Positions 1 through 8,709 of a stretch of 64,000 nucleotides of DNA are shown here, in pieces. The DNA is from Clostridiales bacterium (GTDB lineage: Bacteria; Bacillota; Clostridia; Saccharofermentanales; Saccharofermentanaceae). Position 1 is the stretch's first letter. Every line of letters starts with the position of its first letter. The stretch is taken from positions 1 through 64,000 of the forward strand of contig JAFVAY010000016.1 of NCBI GenBank assembly GCA_017480325.1, written 5' to 3'. The notes under the pieces are model-generated. The model searched no databases. It saw nothing but the letters and a program-made list of their open reading frames with translations, and had not been told where the DNA came from. Both the position numbers and the translations under genes were made by a program.

Positions 1-68
1 GCTTTCTTGGGTCCAATCTCATCGGATAAAGCTACTGCCTGTTGTCTGAATTCATTGTCGTAATTCAT
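1..68 (-). CDS. IS3-type transposase OrfA, N-terminal start only (runs off the window)
   Basis: Reading leftward from the ATG at 68, the first 22 residues are MNYDNEFRQQAVALSDEIGP followed by KK. This resembles the start of IS3-family OrfA helix-turn-helix proteins, which bind element ends. A Shine-Dalgarno-like GAGGTGAG lies just upstream. The rest of the gene is outside the window, so intactness cannot be judged. Assignment rests on about 22 residues. Confidence 0.5.
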   Translation of the reverse strand, partial: MNYDNEFRQQAVALSDEIGPKK

Positions 69-116
69 TTTCTCACCTCGTTATCATTATATAATCTCGT
101 TGTGAGTTTAACGACT

Positions 117-575
117 CTACTTAAACGTTATCATTCCACTTCTAGCTGCCTGTACAGCATGACTGTTGTAAGATTCAAATGTTCGAAGCACTTTGTCGTT
201 GCCGCCTTTTTCTATACCTTTAAGTTCAAAGTAACTTTGTATAACAAGCTGGACAAATTCCTTTTCGCCGGATTCAAGCTCGTAGTCAAGTTCCTGTCCT
301 TTAACATAAGGGTCCTCTTCCTTCCAGTGAACACTTCCGCAGTATGGATCACCTGCAGCGTAGCGCAGATGCTTGATGTTAGACATTACTGCCGTGCCCA
401 TGCACATTGGACATGGCTCCATGGTAGTGTAAAGAACAACGGTCTTGGGATTACAAGCAGATGTATCTAGGCGTCGGAGCGCACAAGCTTCTGCGTGGGC
501 CACATTCCTGTTTACCGTATCTTCTTCAGCCCCCCTGTTGCTGTGTAGTACAGTTTCTTGTTCATTTGTTTTCAC
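117..575 (-). pseudogene. N-terminally truncated cytidine/deoxycytidylate-type nucleoside deaminase
   Basis: The protein carries both halves of the zinc deaminase site: HAEACALRRLD (His ligand and catalytic Glu) and EPCPMCMGTAV (PCxxC ligands). This family hydrolytically deaminates cytosine, adenine or guanine compounds; the substrate here is unknown. The roughly 45 residues that normally precede HAE, including the first beta hairpin, are absent. The only in-frame start is a weak GTG at 575. The best placed ATG (565, with AGGTG upstream) reads a different frame that stops after about 17 codons. I infer a deletion or frameshift at the 5' end, although the promoter is intact. It diverges from the XRE regulator across a shared operator region. 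Confidence 0.55.
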
Positions 576-622
576 CTCTTCCCTTTAGATTTGTACTATG
601 CGTATCATTTGATACGCTTGTG

Positions 623-651
623 ATAATAGCGCATCTTTTGATACGTGTCAA
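623..651 (-). promoter_or_regulatory. Strong sigma-70-type promoter for the deaminase remnant
   Basis: On the minus strand TTGACA (651-646) and TATTAT (628-623) are separated by 17 bp. The spacer is filled by operator site two, so occupancy should block polymerase. Confidence 0.7.
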
Positions 652-660
652 TGGTTTTTC

Positions 661-688
661 TTGAAAAAATCGTATCTTTTGGTATAGA
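661..688 (+). promoter_or_regulatory. Promoter of the XRE regulator
   Basis: TTGAAA (661-666) and TATAGA (683-688) are 16 bp apart. Operator site three overlaps the -10, and site four follows directly, before the Shine-Dalgarno. Confidence 0.55.
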
Positions 689-725
689 ATGGCATCAATT
701 GATACGTTTACAAGGAGAAAAGCCT

Positions 726-1277
726 ATGACTACAGGTGAAAACATCCGCCGCATTCGCAAGCAAAGAGGCATGACCCTCAAGCAATTAGGCGATGCAGTC
801 GGGGTAAGCGAAGCATATATTCGTGCATATGAAGCCGGAAGAAGGAATCCGAAGCAGCAGTCTTTAGAAGCACTGGCTTCTGCGCTTCATGTAAATGTGG
901 AAGTATTAACAGGAGCCGATTTTGATGGCATCAAAGCCATGCATCGTCTCTTTCAGGTATTCCGTCAGTATAGCGGAGAAATGATCACTTATAAGGATGA
1001 GGATGGCAACGAACGTGTTGCCGTCGGATTTGGAACACTTTCTCTTATGTCATCCTGGTATGAAAAATATGAAGAATATCAGGAAACTATCAAGAAGTGT
1101 AAGAAGATAAAGAATGTAACCGAACGTGCTAATGCTTTGCTTGAAGCAGAGGCCGCGTTCGATACATGGATGGATACATATCCTGAATGCGAAAAGGATC
1201 CCGAGAAGCTCGAGATCCAAAAGAAGCATGATCAGTTCATGGATAAGATCGGACTCAATCCCAAGGACCCGGAATAA
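726..1277 (+). CDS. XRE-family helix-turn-helix regulator
   Basis: A 183-residue protein. Residues 1-60 form a Cro/CI-type HTH (ENIRRIRKQRGMTLKQLGDAV, then SEAYIRAYEAGRRNP). The C-terminal part is charged, partly coiled-coil and unassigned. The ATG at 726 is preferred because AAGGAG stands 7 nt upstream; an in-frame start further up would begin inside the operators. It probably represses itself and the divergent deaminase through the four palindromes. The link to a defence or prophage function is only by context (transposase fragment, truncated neighbour). Confidence 0.8.
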   Translation: MTTGENIRRIRKQRGMTLKQLGDAVGVSEAYIRAYEAGRRNPKQQSLEALASALHVNVEVLTGADFDGIKAMHRLFQVFRQYSGEMITYKDEDGNERVAVGFGTLSLMSSWYEKYEEYQETIKKCKKIKNVTERANALLEAEAAFDTWMDTYPECEKDPEKLEIQKKHDQFMDKIGLNPKDPE

Positions 1278-1350
1278 CAACAAATCTCTTGCGAAAAATC
1301 ACGTCAAAATAAAAATCTGTACCCAAAATGTACCCAAAAGGGCATAATAA

Positions 1351-1388
1351 AACCCCGAAAGCGTTGATATCAAAGCGTTTCCGGGGTT
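1351..1388 (+). terminator. Long imperfect hairpin after the XRE gene
   Basis: Arms beginning AACCCCG and ending CGGGGTT pair over about 15 bp around a GATATC centre. There is no U tract directly after, so it may be a weak terminator or an element boundary. Confidence 0.4.
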
Positions 1389-1559
1389 GTAATTGTTCCT
1401 GCAAAAATCCATTAGCCTGATTTAGGCAAGAAAAAATATTCCCGCAGCCCCCGACAAGGACAGGTCGGCGGCTGCTTAAAAAGGCTAATAGATTTTCTTG
1501 AAACAGGCGTGCAAAAACGTATAAAATCGCCCAAAAAACAAGCATTTTCAAGCAAAAAT

Positions 1560-1606
1560 AAAGACCTCCCATCAGCTTTTCACTGACGCAAGGTCTTTTG
1601 TTTTTT
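1560..1606. terminator. Bidirectional terminator, serves guaA
   Basis: AAAGACCT (1560-1567) pairs with AGGTCTTT (1591-1598). It is followed on the plus strand by TGTTTTTT and on the minus strand by ATTTTTG. Confidence 0.6.
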
Positions 1607-1685
1607 CGGCTTATTTTTTATCTTTCAAAAGGATAAATGTTTTTGCCCTTTTCAGAATATTCCGGTTTGTCTTTCGACATAATAT

Positions 1686-3227
1686 TTATTCGAGTTCTAT
1701 CGTCGCCGGCGGTTTTCCCGTGCAGTCGTAAAGCACGCGGTTTACACCCTTGACCTCGTTGACTATGCGGTTGGTAACCGTGCCCAGTAGCGTCCACGGG
1801 AGCTGCGCCGCCTCTGCGGTCATGAAGTCCGATGTGGTGACTGCGCGGATAACTACCGCATAGTCGTAAGTCCTCTCGTCGCCCATGCAGCCGACGGATC
1901 TCATATTCGACAGCGCTGCAAAATACTGATTCGCGAACTTATCGAATCCGGCCTTTGCCATCTCTTCTCTGAAGATCGCATCCGCATCCTGAACGATGCG
2001 AACCTTCTCGGGGGTGACTTCACCCACTATACGGATAGCAAGTCCCGGGCCCGGGAAGGGCTGACGATATACTAGCTTCTCGGGGATCCCCAGCTCCAGA
2101 CCGGCACGGCGCACCTCGTCCTTGAACAGCAGTCTTAAGGGCTCTATGATCTCCTTAAAATCCACACAGTCCGGCAAGCCGCCCACGTTATGGTGAGACT
2201 TTATTACCGCAGACTTGCCGAGCCCCGACTCTATAACATCCGGATATATCGTGCCCTGGACAAGATAATCCACGGCACCGATCTTACGCGCTTCTTCCTC
2301 AAAAACGCGGATAAACTCTTCGCCGATTATGTGTCTCTTCTTCTCCGGCTCGGAGACACCTGCAAGCTTCTCATAGAAGCGGCGCTGCGCATTGACGCGG
2401 ATAAAGTTCAATTCATAAGGTCCGCGCGGACCGAAGACGGCTTCCACATCGTCGCCCTCATCTTTACGCAGAAGACCGTGATCAACGAAGACGCAGGTGA
2501 GCTGCCTGCCTACCGCTTTCGAGAGGAGGACCGCAGCTACAGAGGAATCGACGCCGCCTGATAAAGCGCACAACACGCGCCCGGTTCCCACCTTCTTGCG
2601 GATAGCCGCGATGGAATCATCAACGAATGAAGACATCTTCCAGTCGCACCTGCACTTGCAGACATTGCGAACAAAATTCCCGAGCATCGCCTGCCCCTCA
2701 ACGCTGTGTGTAACCTCGGGATGAAACTGCGTCAGGAAAAGCTTGCGCGTCCAGTCGGATGCGGCGGCGATGGGGCACGACACGGAAGACGCCGTAATGC
2801 GGAATCCCGGAGCAACCTCGGTAATGCGATCCGTGTGGCTCATCCAGACGACCGTCTTCTTCGACACACCGGTGAACAGAAGATCCGTTCCGTCCGTTGA
2901 CACCTCGGTGTGCCCGTATTCTCTGACGTCTGCAGTCTCGACCTTACCTCCGAGAATATATGTCATGAGCTGCGCGCCGTAACAAATACCCAGGATCGGA
3001 ATGCCGAGTTCAAACAGCTCACGGCTGCACTTGGGAGAATCGTCTTTATACACACTCGCGGGACCGCCGGTGAGGATAATGCCGGCAGGAGCCATCTTCT
3101 TAATCTTCTCTATCGACAACGTGTGGGGATGCACCTCACTATACACTGAAAGCTCTCTTACACGCCTCGCGATAAGCTGGTTGTACTGCCCCCCAAAATC
3201 AAGAACAAGAATCATTTCCTGTGGCAT
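1686..3227 (-). CDS. guaA: GMP synthase (glutamine-hydrolysing)
   Basis: Converts XMP, glutamine and ATP to GMP in the cytoplasm, the last step of guanine nucleotide synthesis. The class I amidotransferase domain has its nucleophile in GICYGAQ (Cys82) and His/Glu in FHPEVTHS (169-171). The ATP pyrophosphatase P-loop is SGGVDSS (223-229), followed by the C-terminal dimerisation domain ending in PPATIELE. At 513 residues it is full length for the family. The ATG at 3227 is chosen because AGGAGG lies 5 nt upstream; a start 13 codons earlier lacks this and extends past the conserved N-terminus. It ends the leftward purine pair with purA. Confidence 0.97.
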   Translation of the reverse strand: MPQEMILVLDFGGQYNQLIARRVRELSVYSEVHPHTLSIEKIKKMAPAGIILTGGPASVYKDDSPKCSRELFELGIPILGICYGAQLMTYILGGKVETADVREYGHTEVSTDGTDLLFTGVSKKTVVWMSHTDRITEVAPGFRITASSVSCPIAAASDWTRKLFLTQFHPEVTHSVEGQAMLGNFVRNVCKCRCDWKMSSFVDDSIAAIRKKVGTGRVLCALSGGVDSSVAAVLLSKAVGRQLTCVFVDHGLLRKDEGDDVEAVFGPRGPYELNFIRVNAQRRFYEKLAGVSEPEKKRHIIGEEFIRVFEEEARKIGAVDYLVQGTIYPDVIESGLGKSAVIKSHHNVGGLPDCVDFKEIIEPLRLLFKDEVRRAGLELGIPEKLVYRQPFPGPGLAIRIVGEVTPEKVRIVQDADAIFREEMAKAGFDKFANQYFAALSNMRSVGCMGDERTYDYAVVIRAVTTSDFMTAEAAQLPWTLLGTVTNRIVNEVKGVNRVLYDCTGKPPATIELE

Positions 3228-3273
3228 ATTCGCCTCCTGTGAACTCCGATTAAATATGTTAAGCATTATACAC

Positions 3274-4068
3274 TCACCGAAACTTCTCTTCTATAAGCAC
3301 ATCGAGTGTTCTCACATCGAAAGGCAGATTCGTTGTCTCCCCGGTCAAAAACAGTCTGTCACCCAGAACGATCCCACTCCTGTGATATCTGTTGATTCTG
3401 TCGACCGCATCGGTGGCATAACTTAAATCTCCGAGCATGCCGAGATGCTCCAGATACAGTTCTTTCCTGTCGCTCATTCTTAAGATCGAGAAATCCGGAT
3501 GAAAGATCATATTTCCGACTGTTAGCGGCTTCTCGTAGATATAGGTAATATTCTTTGCAGTTAGTCTGTCTGCGATAATCTGCTCAGACTTTGATCTTAC
3601 CCTTTCGCCTTTAACTGTCATGTAAAATGGCATTCCGTCCTTAAATCCTTTATGCCTGAATTCCTGAGCAAGCCAATTATCACGATATTGTTGATCTGTT
3701 TTGAATATCGGTGATATCAATTCCTGCCTTTCCGAAGTTAACGTCTCGTAAAGATCCTCAACACAGGTTGACGGATATCTTTCAATAAGACTATCGATTA
3801 TCCTTTCTTCTGTCAGAGCGGTCTTCAATACCCGTTCAAGATATACTCGTTGTGCAAGCCGTTCGGCCAAAGATCTGTCGTCTTCGGAAATCAGCTTATC
3901 GCTTTTGTCATCCTTTGAAGCAATGTAGTAGTAATTGGTGTTTTTACGCCTGCTGATCCTTATTCTGCCTTCCGGCAGTTCCGACAATCTCTTACGACAG
4001 TAATCGATTATTCTTAGTAGCATGTCACATCGGGACGTCAGAGCGTCCCTCGGGAATTTCTCTATCAT
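3274..4068 (-). CDS. PD-(D/E)XK nuclease-like protein of unknown role
   Basis: A 264-residue protein. Residues 1-130 are charged and mostly helical. Residues 155-245 look like a restriction-endonuclease fold: [13 protein letters not shown] (Glu162), FHPDFSIL (Asp192), then LYLEHLGM (Glu207). The same layout occurs in a widespread group of uncharacterised clostridial proteins. The usual catalytic Lys after the third acidic residue is not evident, so activity is uncertain. AGGAGG precedes the ATG. It lies 46 nt upstream of the guaA start on the same strand, and its promoter region is occupied by the 52-bp-period array at 4123-4312. Confidence 0.6.
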   Translation of the reverse strand: MIEKFPRDALTSRCDMLLRIIDYCRKRLSELPEGRIRISRRKNTNYYYIASKDDKSDKLISEDDRSLAERLAQRVYLERVLKTALTEERIIDSLIERYPSTCVEDLYETLTSERQELISPIFKTDQQYRDNWLAQEFRHKGFKDGMPFYMTVKGERVRSKSEQIIADRLTAKNITYIYEKPLTVGNMIFHPDFSILRMSDRKELYLEHLGMLGDLSYATDAVDRINRYHRSGIVLGDRLFLTGETTNLPFDVRTLDVLIEEKFR

Positions 4069-4122
4069 ATCTATCCTCCTGTTAGTCTGAAGCCGCTATT
4101 CCAACTGCGACCTCAGCGTGTT

Positions 4123-4312
4123 TGTACCGTTTCTCAAATTATCACTATTCGGTACACGAATTTACACTGTAAAATGTACCGAAATGGAAATTATGCAAAA
4201 GAGGTACACGTTTTCCTTTATTTTTGTGTACCGAATTTACATTCTTGCGAATTCGGTACAAAAATAAGTCAATTTCTGTGTACCGAATCAATCAAAATTC
4301 AAATTCGGTACA
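4123..4312. repeat. Tandem array of four 52-bp units, each an inverted pair of TGTACCGAAT
   Basis: Each unit is TGTACCGAAT, 14 bp, ATTCGGTACA (34 bp in total), and units are separated by exactly 18 bp of unrelated sequence. Unit positions are 4123-4156, 4175-4208, 4227-4260 and 4279-4312. Units three and four are perfect; one half-site each in units one and two is degenerate. Only the motifs are conserved, not the spacers. A minus-strand GATAAT (4143-4138) lies inside unit one and could be the -10 of the nuclease-like gene. The array fills the whole gap between that gene and purA. Confidence 0.9.
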
Positions 4313-4328
4313 CAAACCCCTGAATAAT

Positions 4329-5603
4329 TTATCTTCTGATAATCTCTTCTCTCTTGGGTCCGGTAGAGACTATGGATACATGGACTCCGGCTTCCTTCTC
4401 GATGAAGAGTACGTAGTCCTGAGCTTCCTTAGGGAGCGCCTCGAAGGAAGTGAAGCCTCTGATATCGCTCTTCCAGCCGGGAAGCATCTCGAATACGGGC
4501 TTTGCCCTGTTAAGCTTGGTGGGGTTCGGGAAATCCTTGGTTACCTCGCCGTCGATCTCGTAGCCTACGCAGACGGGGATCTCATCGAGATAGCCCAATA
4601 CATCGATATTTGTCAAAGCGACATCCGTGGCGCCCTGAACCTTGCAGCCGTATCTTGTGGCAACTGCATCAAACCAGCCGACTCTTCTGGGACGACCTGT
4701 GGTAGCACCGTACTCGCCCTTGTCACCGCCTCTGTCGCGAAGCTCCTTAGCCTTCTCCTCGTCCATGATCTCACTTACGAACGCTCCGGCGCCGACCGCC
4801 GAGGAATAAGCCTTTGTAACGCAGATAACCTGCATGATCTCGTAGGGCGGAATACCTGCGCCCACGGCACCGTAGCCTGCCAGAGTGGAAGAGGATGTAA
4901 CCATGGGATAGATACCCATATCCGGGTCCTTCATGGATCCCAGCTGACCCTCGAGAAGGATGTTCTTTCCTTCTTTGATCGCATCAAAGAGGAATGCCTG
5001 TGTATCCGCTACGAAGGGCTTGATCAGCTGTCCCTGACGAAGCATCTCTGCCGTCAGCTCGTCGGCATCGATAGGATCCTTATGATACAGGTTAACAAGC
5101 AATGCGTTCTTGATCTCCAGGACTCTTCCGATCTTCTCTCTGAGGCTCTCCTCGTCGAACAGCTCGCTCACCTGGAAGCCGATCTTCGCATATTTATCTG
5201 AGAAGAACGGTGCGATACCAGACTTCGTGGAGCCGAAGGCCTTGCCGCCCAATCTCTCCTCCTCGTATCTGTCGAAGTCAACATGATAAGGCATGATCAC
5301 CTGAACTCTGTCAGAGACCATAAGCTTGGGGTTAAGACCCTGAGAACAAATATCCTCATACTCTGCGATGAACTTATTGATATCGAGCGCGACACCGTTG
5401 CCGATGATGTTCACGATATTCTCGTGGCAGACACCTGACGGCATCAGATGAAGTGCAAATCTTCCGTGCTCGTTGATGATCGTGTGTCCCGCGTTGGCTC
5501 CTCCCTGGAAGCGAATAACTATATCCGAATCATTCGCGAGAAGGTCTGTGATCTTACCTTTACCCTCGTCACCCCAGTTAGCGCCGACAATCGCCTTAAC
5601 CAT
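4329..5603 (-). CDS. purA: Adenylosuccinate synthetase
   Basis: Joins IMP and aspartate using GTP to make adenylosuccinate, the first committed step to AMP. The N-terminus VGANWGDEGKGKITDLLA is the family P-loop with the catalytic Asp. GGANAGHTI carries the catalytic His. GATTGRPRRVGWFD and STGPKREEII are the IMP- and GTP-binding segments. At 424 residues it is full length. AAGGAG stands upstream of the ATG, and a minus-strand TATAAT at 5645-5640 is a likely -10. With guaA it gives both branches of purine nucleotide synthesis. Confidence 0.97.
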   Translation of the reverse strand: MVKAIVGANWGDEGKGKITDLLANDSDIVIRFQGGANAGHTIINEHGRFALHLMPSGVCHENIVNIIGNGVALDINKFIAEYEDICSQGLNPKLMVSDRVQVIMPYHVDFDRYEEERLGGKAFGSTKSGIAPFFSDKYAKIGFQVSELFDEESLREKIGRVLEIKNALLVNLYHKDPIDADELTAEMLRQGQLIKPFVADTQAFLFDAIKEGKNILLEGQLGSMKDPDMGIYPMVTSSSTLAGYGAVGAGIPPYEIMQVICVTKAYSSAVGAGAFVSEIMDEEKAKELRDRGGDKGEYGATTGRPRRVGWFDAVATRYGCKVQGATDVALTNIDVLGYLDEIPVCVGYEIDGEVTKDFPNPTKLNRAKPVFEMLPGWKSDIRGFTSFEALPKEAQDYVLFIEKEAGVHVSIVSTGPKREEIIRR

Positions 5604-5675
5604 AATCTTAGCTCCTTATAATGAAGAAAATACGCGGTTATTATAATATCTGAAGCGGAAGATTACAATTTCGGA

Positions 5676-6437
5676 TTACTGAGAGGCTTTTCCCTCTTTG
5701 CCGTTGATATAGTCTATCGCCTGCTTACGGGCAAGATCCTCGGTCTCGGTCGACAGCTCAGGAAGCTCATAGTCTTCACCGTACTTACGCTTCAGCGCGA
5801 GGCTTAACAGCATATCGGTGATAACAGGGTTCTTGGGAAGAAGGCTACCGTGGGAATAAGTACCGAAGGTATTCTTATACCGGGTCCCCTCATAGCCGTC
5901 CTCGCCGTTATTGCCGTGACCTTTAATGACCTTCATGAAGGGCTTCTGCCCCTCTCCGAGGTAGGTCCTCCCGCTATGATTCTCGAAGCCTGCGACAGTA
6001 ACGGTCTGTCCGTCCGTCTCTATCTCATAGATCGTGTCGTTAATAAATCTGTCCTTCTCGCCCTTGGTGTAATGAGGAAGTGCACCCAGGCATTCTATAC
6101 GCTTGCCGTCGTGCTCCTCGTAGTATCTTCCGAGCATCTGATAGCCGCCGCAGACCGTCAGGAATACCACACCGTCCTCTATCATCTGCTTAATGACCTC
6201 ACCCTTAACATTACGCATGTCGTCGGCCATAATATTCTGCTCGCAGTCCTGCCCGCCTCCTATGAAGCCGATGTCGATATCGCCGTTACTCACATTATCG
6301 CCGATGGATATCCTTCGAACCTCCACCTCTATCCCGCGAAGCTGGGCGCGCCTCATAAGCGCCAGAACATTGCCTCTGTCGCCGTAGAGGTTAAGAAGAT
6401 CGGGATAGAAATGTCCTATTACAAGCTTCTCCTGCAT
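5676..6437 (-). CDS. gatD: Lipid II isoglutaminyl synthase, glutaminase subunit
   Basis: Supplies ammonia from glutamine to MurT for amidation of the D-Glu of lipid II on the inner face of the membrane. It is a class I amidotransferase of the CobB/CobQ type: the nucleophile is in TVCGGYQMLG (Cys96) and the His in GTYSHGSLLPKNP. FIGGGQDCEQ is the conserved loop that precedes it. 253 residues is usual. It lies 3 nt after murT and is surely co-transcribed with it. The last 20 residues are a charged tail. Confidence 0.93.
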   Translation of the reverse strand: MQEKLVIGHFYPDLLNLYGDRGNVLALMRRAQLRGIEVEVRRISIGDNVSNGDIDIGFIGGGQDCEQNIMADDMRNVKGEVIKQMIEDGVVFLTVCGGYQMLGRYYEEHDGKRIECLGALPHYTKGEKDRFINDTIYEIETDGQTVTVAGFENHSGRTYLGEGQKPFMKVIKGHGNNGEDGYEGTRYKNTFGTYSHGSLLPKNPVITDMLLSLALKRKYGEDYELPELSTETEDLARKQAIDYINGKEGKASQ

Positions 6438-6440
6438 ACC

Positions 6441-7880
6441 CTAATCCTTCCAAAAATCCTTAAGCTTCAGCTCTTTAACGAGCCTTCCTCTCAGATCCAG
6501 CATCGCCGTGTAATTAGGCAGGATATAAATGCATTTCCCCGCAGGACAATCCGACAGCGCGCACTTAAGAAGCGTGGTCGCATACTCGAGGGACCCGTAG
6601 CCGTCGATATTACGTCCGGAGTACGCGACCCTGAGCATCATGTCTCCGTAGCGCTGCCCCGATACATAGATATTGCCCGGTAGATCCTTGGCCTTAGACT
6701 CGAAGTCCACGTCCCATATCCAGGACACATCCCTGCCGTCAGCAGCATTACTGTTAAGCACGAGCATAAGAGAATCTGCATCACTGCTCTGCGCCACGAA
6801 GGATAGACTTCTGTCGAGCCCCACGGGGTTCTTCACCAGAAGAATACAGATGTATTTATCCCCCACGGCTATCTTCTCCATGCGTCCGAAGGCCGCCTCT
6901 ACACTGCCCTGAGACCTACACGCCTGCTCGAAAAGCTTATCCTCATCCCCCTCATTCTCGCTCTTAAGAAATTCCGTAACAGCCGCCACCGCAGCACATG
7001 TATTGTATAGGTTATGACTTCCTGCGATCTTAAGCGTCATACTGCATGTAGTGCCGGTACCTGTATCCGTCATATCGAACTCAAAGCCCTCGTCACTGGG
7101 ATTGCCGGAAGCATCATAGGATAACTCGTATCTTTTGTCGGGAGTCCTGAAACCACATGAGGGACACTCGAAGTCTCCGAGATGACCAAAGCTTGTGGCA
7201 TTGTAGTTATATCTGACACCGCAGTCGGGACAGAAGGTGGCATCCGAGGAGGCCGCCAATATAGTGTTATCGGGATGGAGTCTGTTGTTCTCCAGCATAG
7301 TATTAAGCGACAGACCGAAGTAAGTGGCTCTTCCCTCTCTTGTTTTGCCCATGGAGGCCACCAGAGAATCATCAGCATTAAGTACCATTCGGGCAGAGGT
7401 CTCATCTATACCCTTGGCGATGAGATCCCTTGTATGCGTAAGCTCTCCGTACCGGTCAAGCTGATCTCTGAACAGGTTAGTCACAAGACATATCTTAGGC
7501 TGAAGATCCTTGGCGATCCTGGCAAAGGCCGCCTCGTCTGTCTCCAGAACGTAGACGATCTTATCAGGTGTGACTCCGCGAGCAGGCTTCTCACACAGAA
7601 ATGTTGTTGCTATTCCCGAAGGAAGATTGGCACCTGAGACATTGGTAATTACCTCATAGCCCAGAGACCTCAACATACTTGTTATCATGTGAGTCGTGGT
7701 AGTTTTGCCGTTAGTGCCGGTGATGGTGATTATCTTCTTACCCTGTGCACATTTCCTGATAATGTCGGGACATAAGCTGATGGCAACTCTTCCGGGCAAG
7801 GTCGTAGCACCCCGTCCCATAAGACGCAGAATACCCTGTGTTATTTTGGCTGCCGCCTTTGCCGGTGCTTTAAGCCCCAT
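6441..7880 (-). CDS. murT: Lipid II isoglutaminyl synthase, Mur ligase subunit
   Basis: Activates the D-Glu carboxylate of lipid II with ATP so that GatD-derived ammonia can form D-isoglutamine. The ATP loop is ITGTNGKTTTTHMI (residues 54-61 central). A four-Cys zinc ribbon (CPDCGVRYNY to CPSCGF) interrupts the middle domain, as in known MurT proteins. The C-terminal DUF1727 part contains the NPVGLDRSL segment. 479 residues is slightly longer than average. Its first codons overlap the end of the sortase gene by 11 nt, so sortase-murT-gatD form one leftward operon. Confidence 0.93.
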   Translation of the reverse strand: MGLKAPAKAAAKITQGILRLMGRGATTLPGRVAISLCPDIIRKCAQGKKIITITGTNGKTTTTHMITSMLRSLGYEVITNVSGANLPSGIATTFLCEKPARGVTPDKIVYVLETDEAAFARIAKDLQPKICLVTNLFRDQLDRYGELTHTRDLIAKGIDETSARMVLNADDSLVASMGKTREGRATYFGLSLNTMLENNRLHPDNTILAASSDATFCPDCGVRYNYNATSFGHLGDFECPSCGFRTPDKRYELSYDASGNPSDEGFEFDMTDTGTGTTCSMTLKIAGSHNLYNTCAAVAAVTEFLKSENEGDEDKLFEQACRSQGSVEAAFGRMEKIAVGDKYICILLVKNPVGLDRSLSFVAQSSDADSLMLVLNSNAADGRDVSWIWDVDFESKAKDLPGNIYVSGQRYGDMMLRVAYSGRNIDGYGSLEYATTLLKCALSDCPAGKCIYILPNYTAMLDLRGRLVKELKLKDFWKD

Positions 7881-8646
7881 CCTGTATATGCCCTATTACA
7901 AGGAGTCTCTGTTTACCGGTGCTGGTATACACACATGTGACCAAAGTGACCTGTCTCGTATCTGTTATACCGCCGTTAACGTGATTAATGAGATCGTCAG
8001 CCGTTACTACGTCGAGCTCATCTACGATGTAGGTGTAGACATGGCTTCTTACGTCTGTAATTATAATCTCATCGCCGATCTGGACCTCCTCAAGTCTGTT
8101 GAAGATCGATCCGTACTTAAGCATGTGATGTCCCAGGATAGTGCAGTTGCCGTAGCCCCCGGGAATTACGGAAGCATAATAATGACCTACACCGTAGCGA
8201 AGGATCTGCCATCTTGTTCCCTCCCATATCGGAACCCGAAGCTCTATGGAGGGTATCTCCAGAATTCCAACACCCTCGATAACCATGCTTCCGGTATTGG
8301 CTTCATTAAGCTCATCGTTCACCGCGCGTATCTGCTCGGCAGTCTCGTCATCCCATACCGGGTAATAGTCGTAGTCCTCTCCGCTTATCTCAAGCGATGA
8401 AGGGTCGATAACCATAGTAACTACAGGCTCCAGGATATCGTCATCGGAAGCCCCCTGAGAAGACGCGTTGGCATCTATCGCCTGCTGTATTATATCCGTG
8501 CCCTCGTCTATCTTCTCCTGCCTTTGGTTTCTCTTTATAATGTCACTCCCTACGAAAATAATACCCCCGATGAGGATAAGGGCAGCAAGCACCAACAATA
8601 TGTTGCTTATAAGTAATTTCTTTTCTTTATCCAAAGACTTCAACAT
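7870..8646 (-). CDS. Sortase-family transpeptidase
   Basis: A membrane-anchored cysteine transpeptidase that joins surface proteins to the cell wall or to each other. One N-terminal transmembrane segment (residues 11-33) is followed by an acidic linker. The catalytic residues are His in TILGHHMLKYG, Cys in VTLVTCVYTSTGKQ and Arg in QRLLVIG. The class cannot be fixed from this, but class D or E fits the short chain. No LPXTG-type substrate is encoded next to it. It heads the operon with murT and gatD, which links it to wall assembly. Confidence 0.85.
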   Translation of the reverse strand: MLKSLDKEKKLLISNILLVLAALILIGGIIFVGSDIIKRNQRQEKIDEGTDIIQQAIDANASSQGASDDDILEPVVTMVIDPSSLEISGEDYDYYPVWDDETAEQIRAVNDELNEANTGSMVIEGVGILEIPSIELRVPIWEGTRWQILRYGVGHYYASVIPGGYGNCTILGHHMLKYGSIFNRLEEVQIGDEIIITDVRSHVYTYIVDELDVVTADDLINHVNGGITDTRQVTLVTCVYTSTGKQRLLVIGHIQDGA

Positions 8647-8671
8647 ATGTGAAACATTATAAACTAAACCG

Positions 8672-8680
8672 TGTTATAAT
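8672..8680 (+). promoter_or_regulatory. Extended -10 promoter of dnaA
   Basis: TG-T-TATAAT (TATAAT at 8675-8680), about 23 nt before the dnaA Shine-Dalgarno GGGAGG. No DnaA box was found between the sortase gene and dnaA. Confidence 0.6.
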
Positions 8681-8709
8681 GCTGTTACTTTTCGCGCGGG
8701 AGGAACACC

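Larger units (their letters stand above)
600..707. promoter_or_regulatory. Four palindromic operators in a divergent promoter region
   Basis: Four 18-bp sites share the consensus GCGTATCA-TT-TGATACGC: 600-617 (perfect palindrome), 629-646, 670-687 and 690-707 (imperfect). They lie between the deaminase remnant and the XRE gene. The second fills the spacer of the leftward promoter and the third overlaps the rightward -10. Autoregulation by the XRE protein is the natural inference. Confidence 0.75.
1278..1685. other. Intergenic region with two hairpins and short direct repeats
   Basis: No gene is visible. It holds a two-copy direct repeat TGTACCCAAAA (about 1319-1340, 11-bp spacing), a long imperfect hairpin and a bidirectional terminator. 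The repeats resemble integrase arm-type sites seen at the edges of mobile elements, which is speculation. Confidence 0.4.

Noticed and set aside
4123..4312. CRISPR array
   Set aside because: The motif is only 10 bp, alternates in orientation and no cas genes are present.
4224..5201. 325-codon plus-strand frame opposite purA
   Set aside because: It is the antisense shadow of purA, which has full family motifs on the minus strand.
8647..8709. Origin of replication upstream of dnaA
   Set aside because: Only 63 bp, no DnaA boxes and occupied by the dnaA promoter; the dnaA-dnaN gap is a better candidate.
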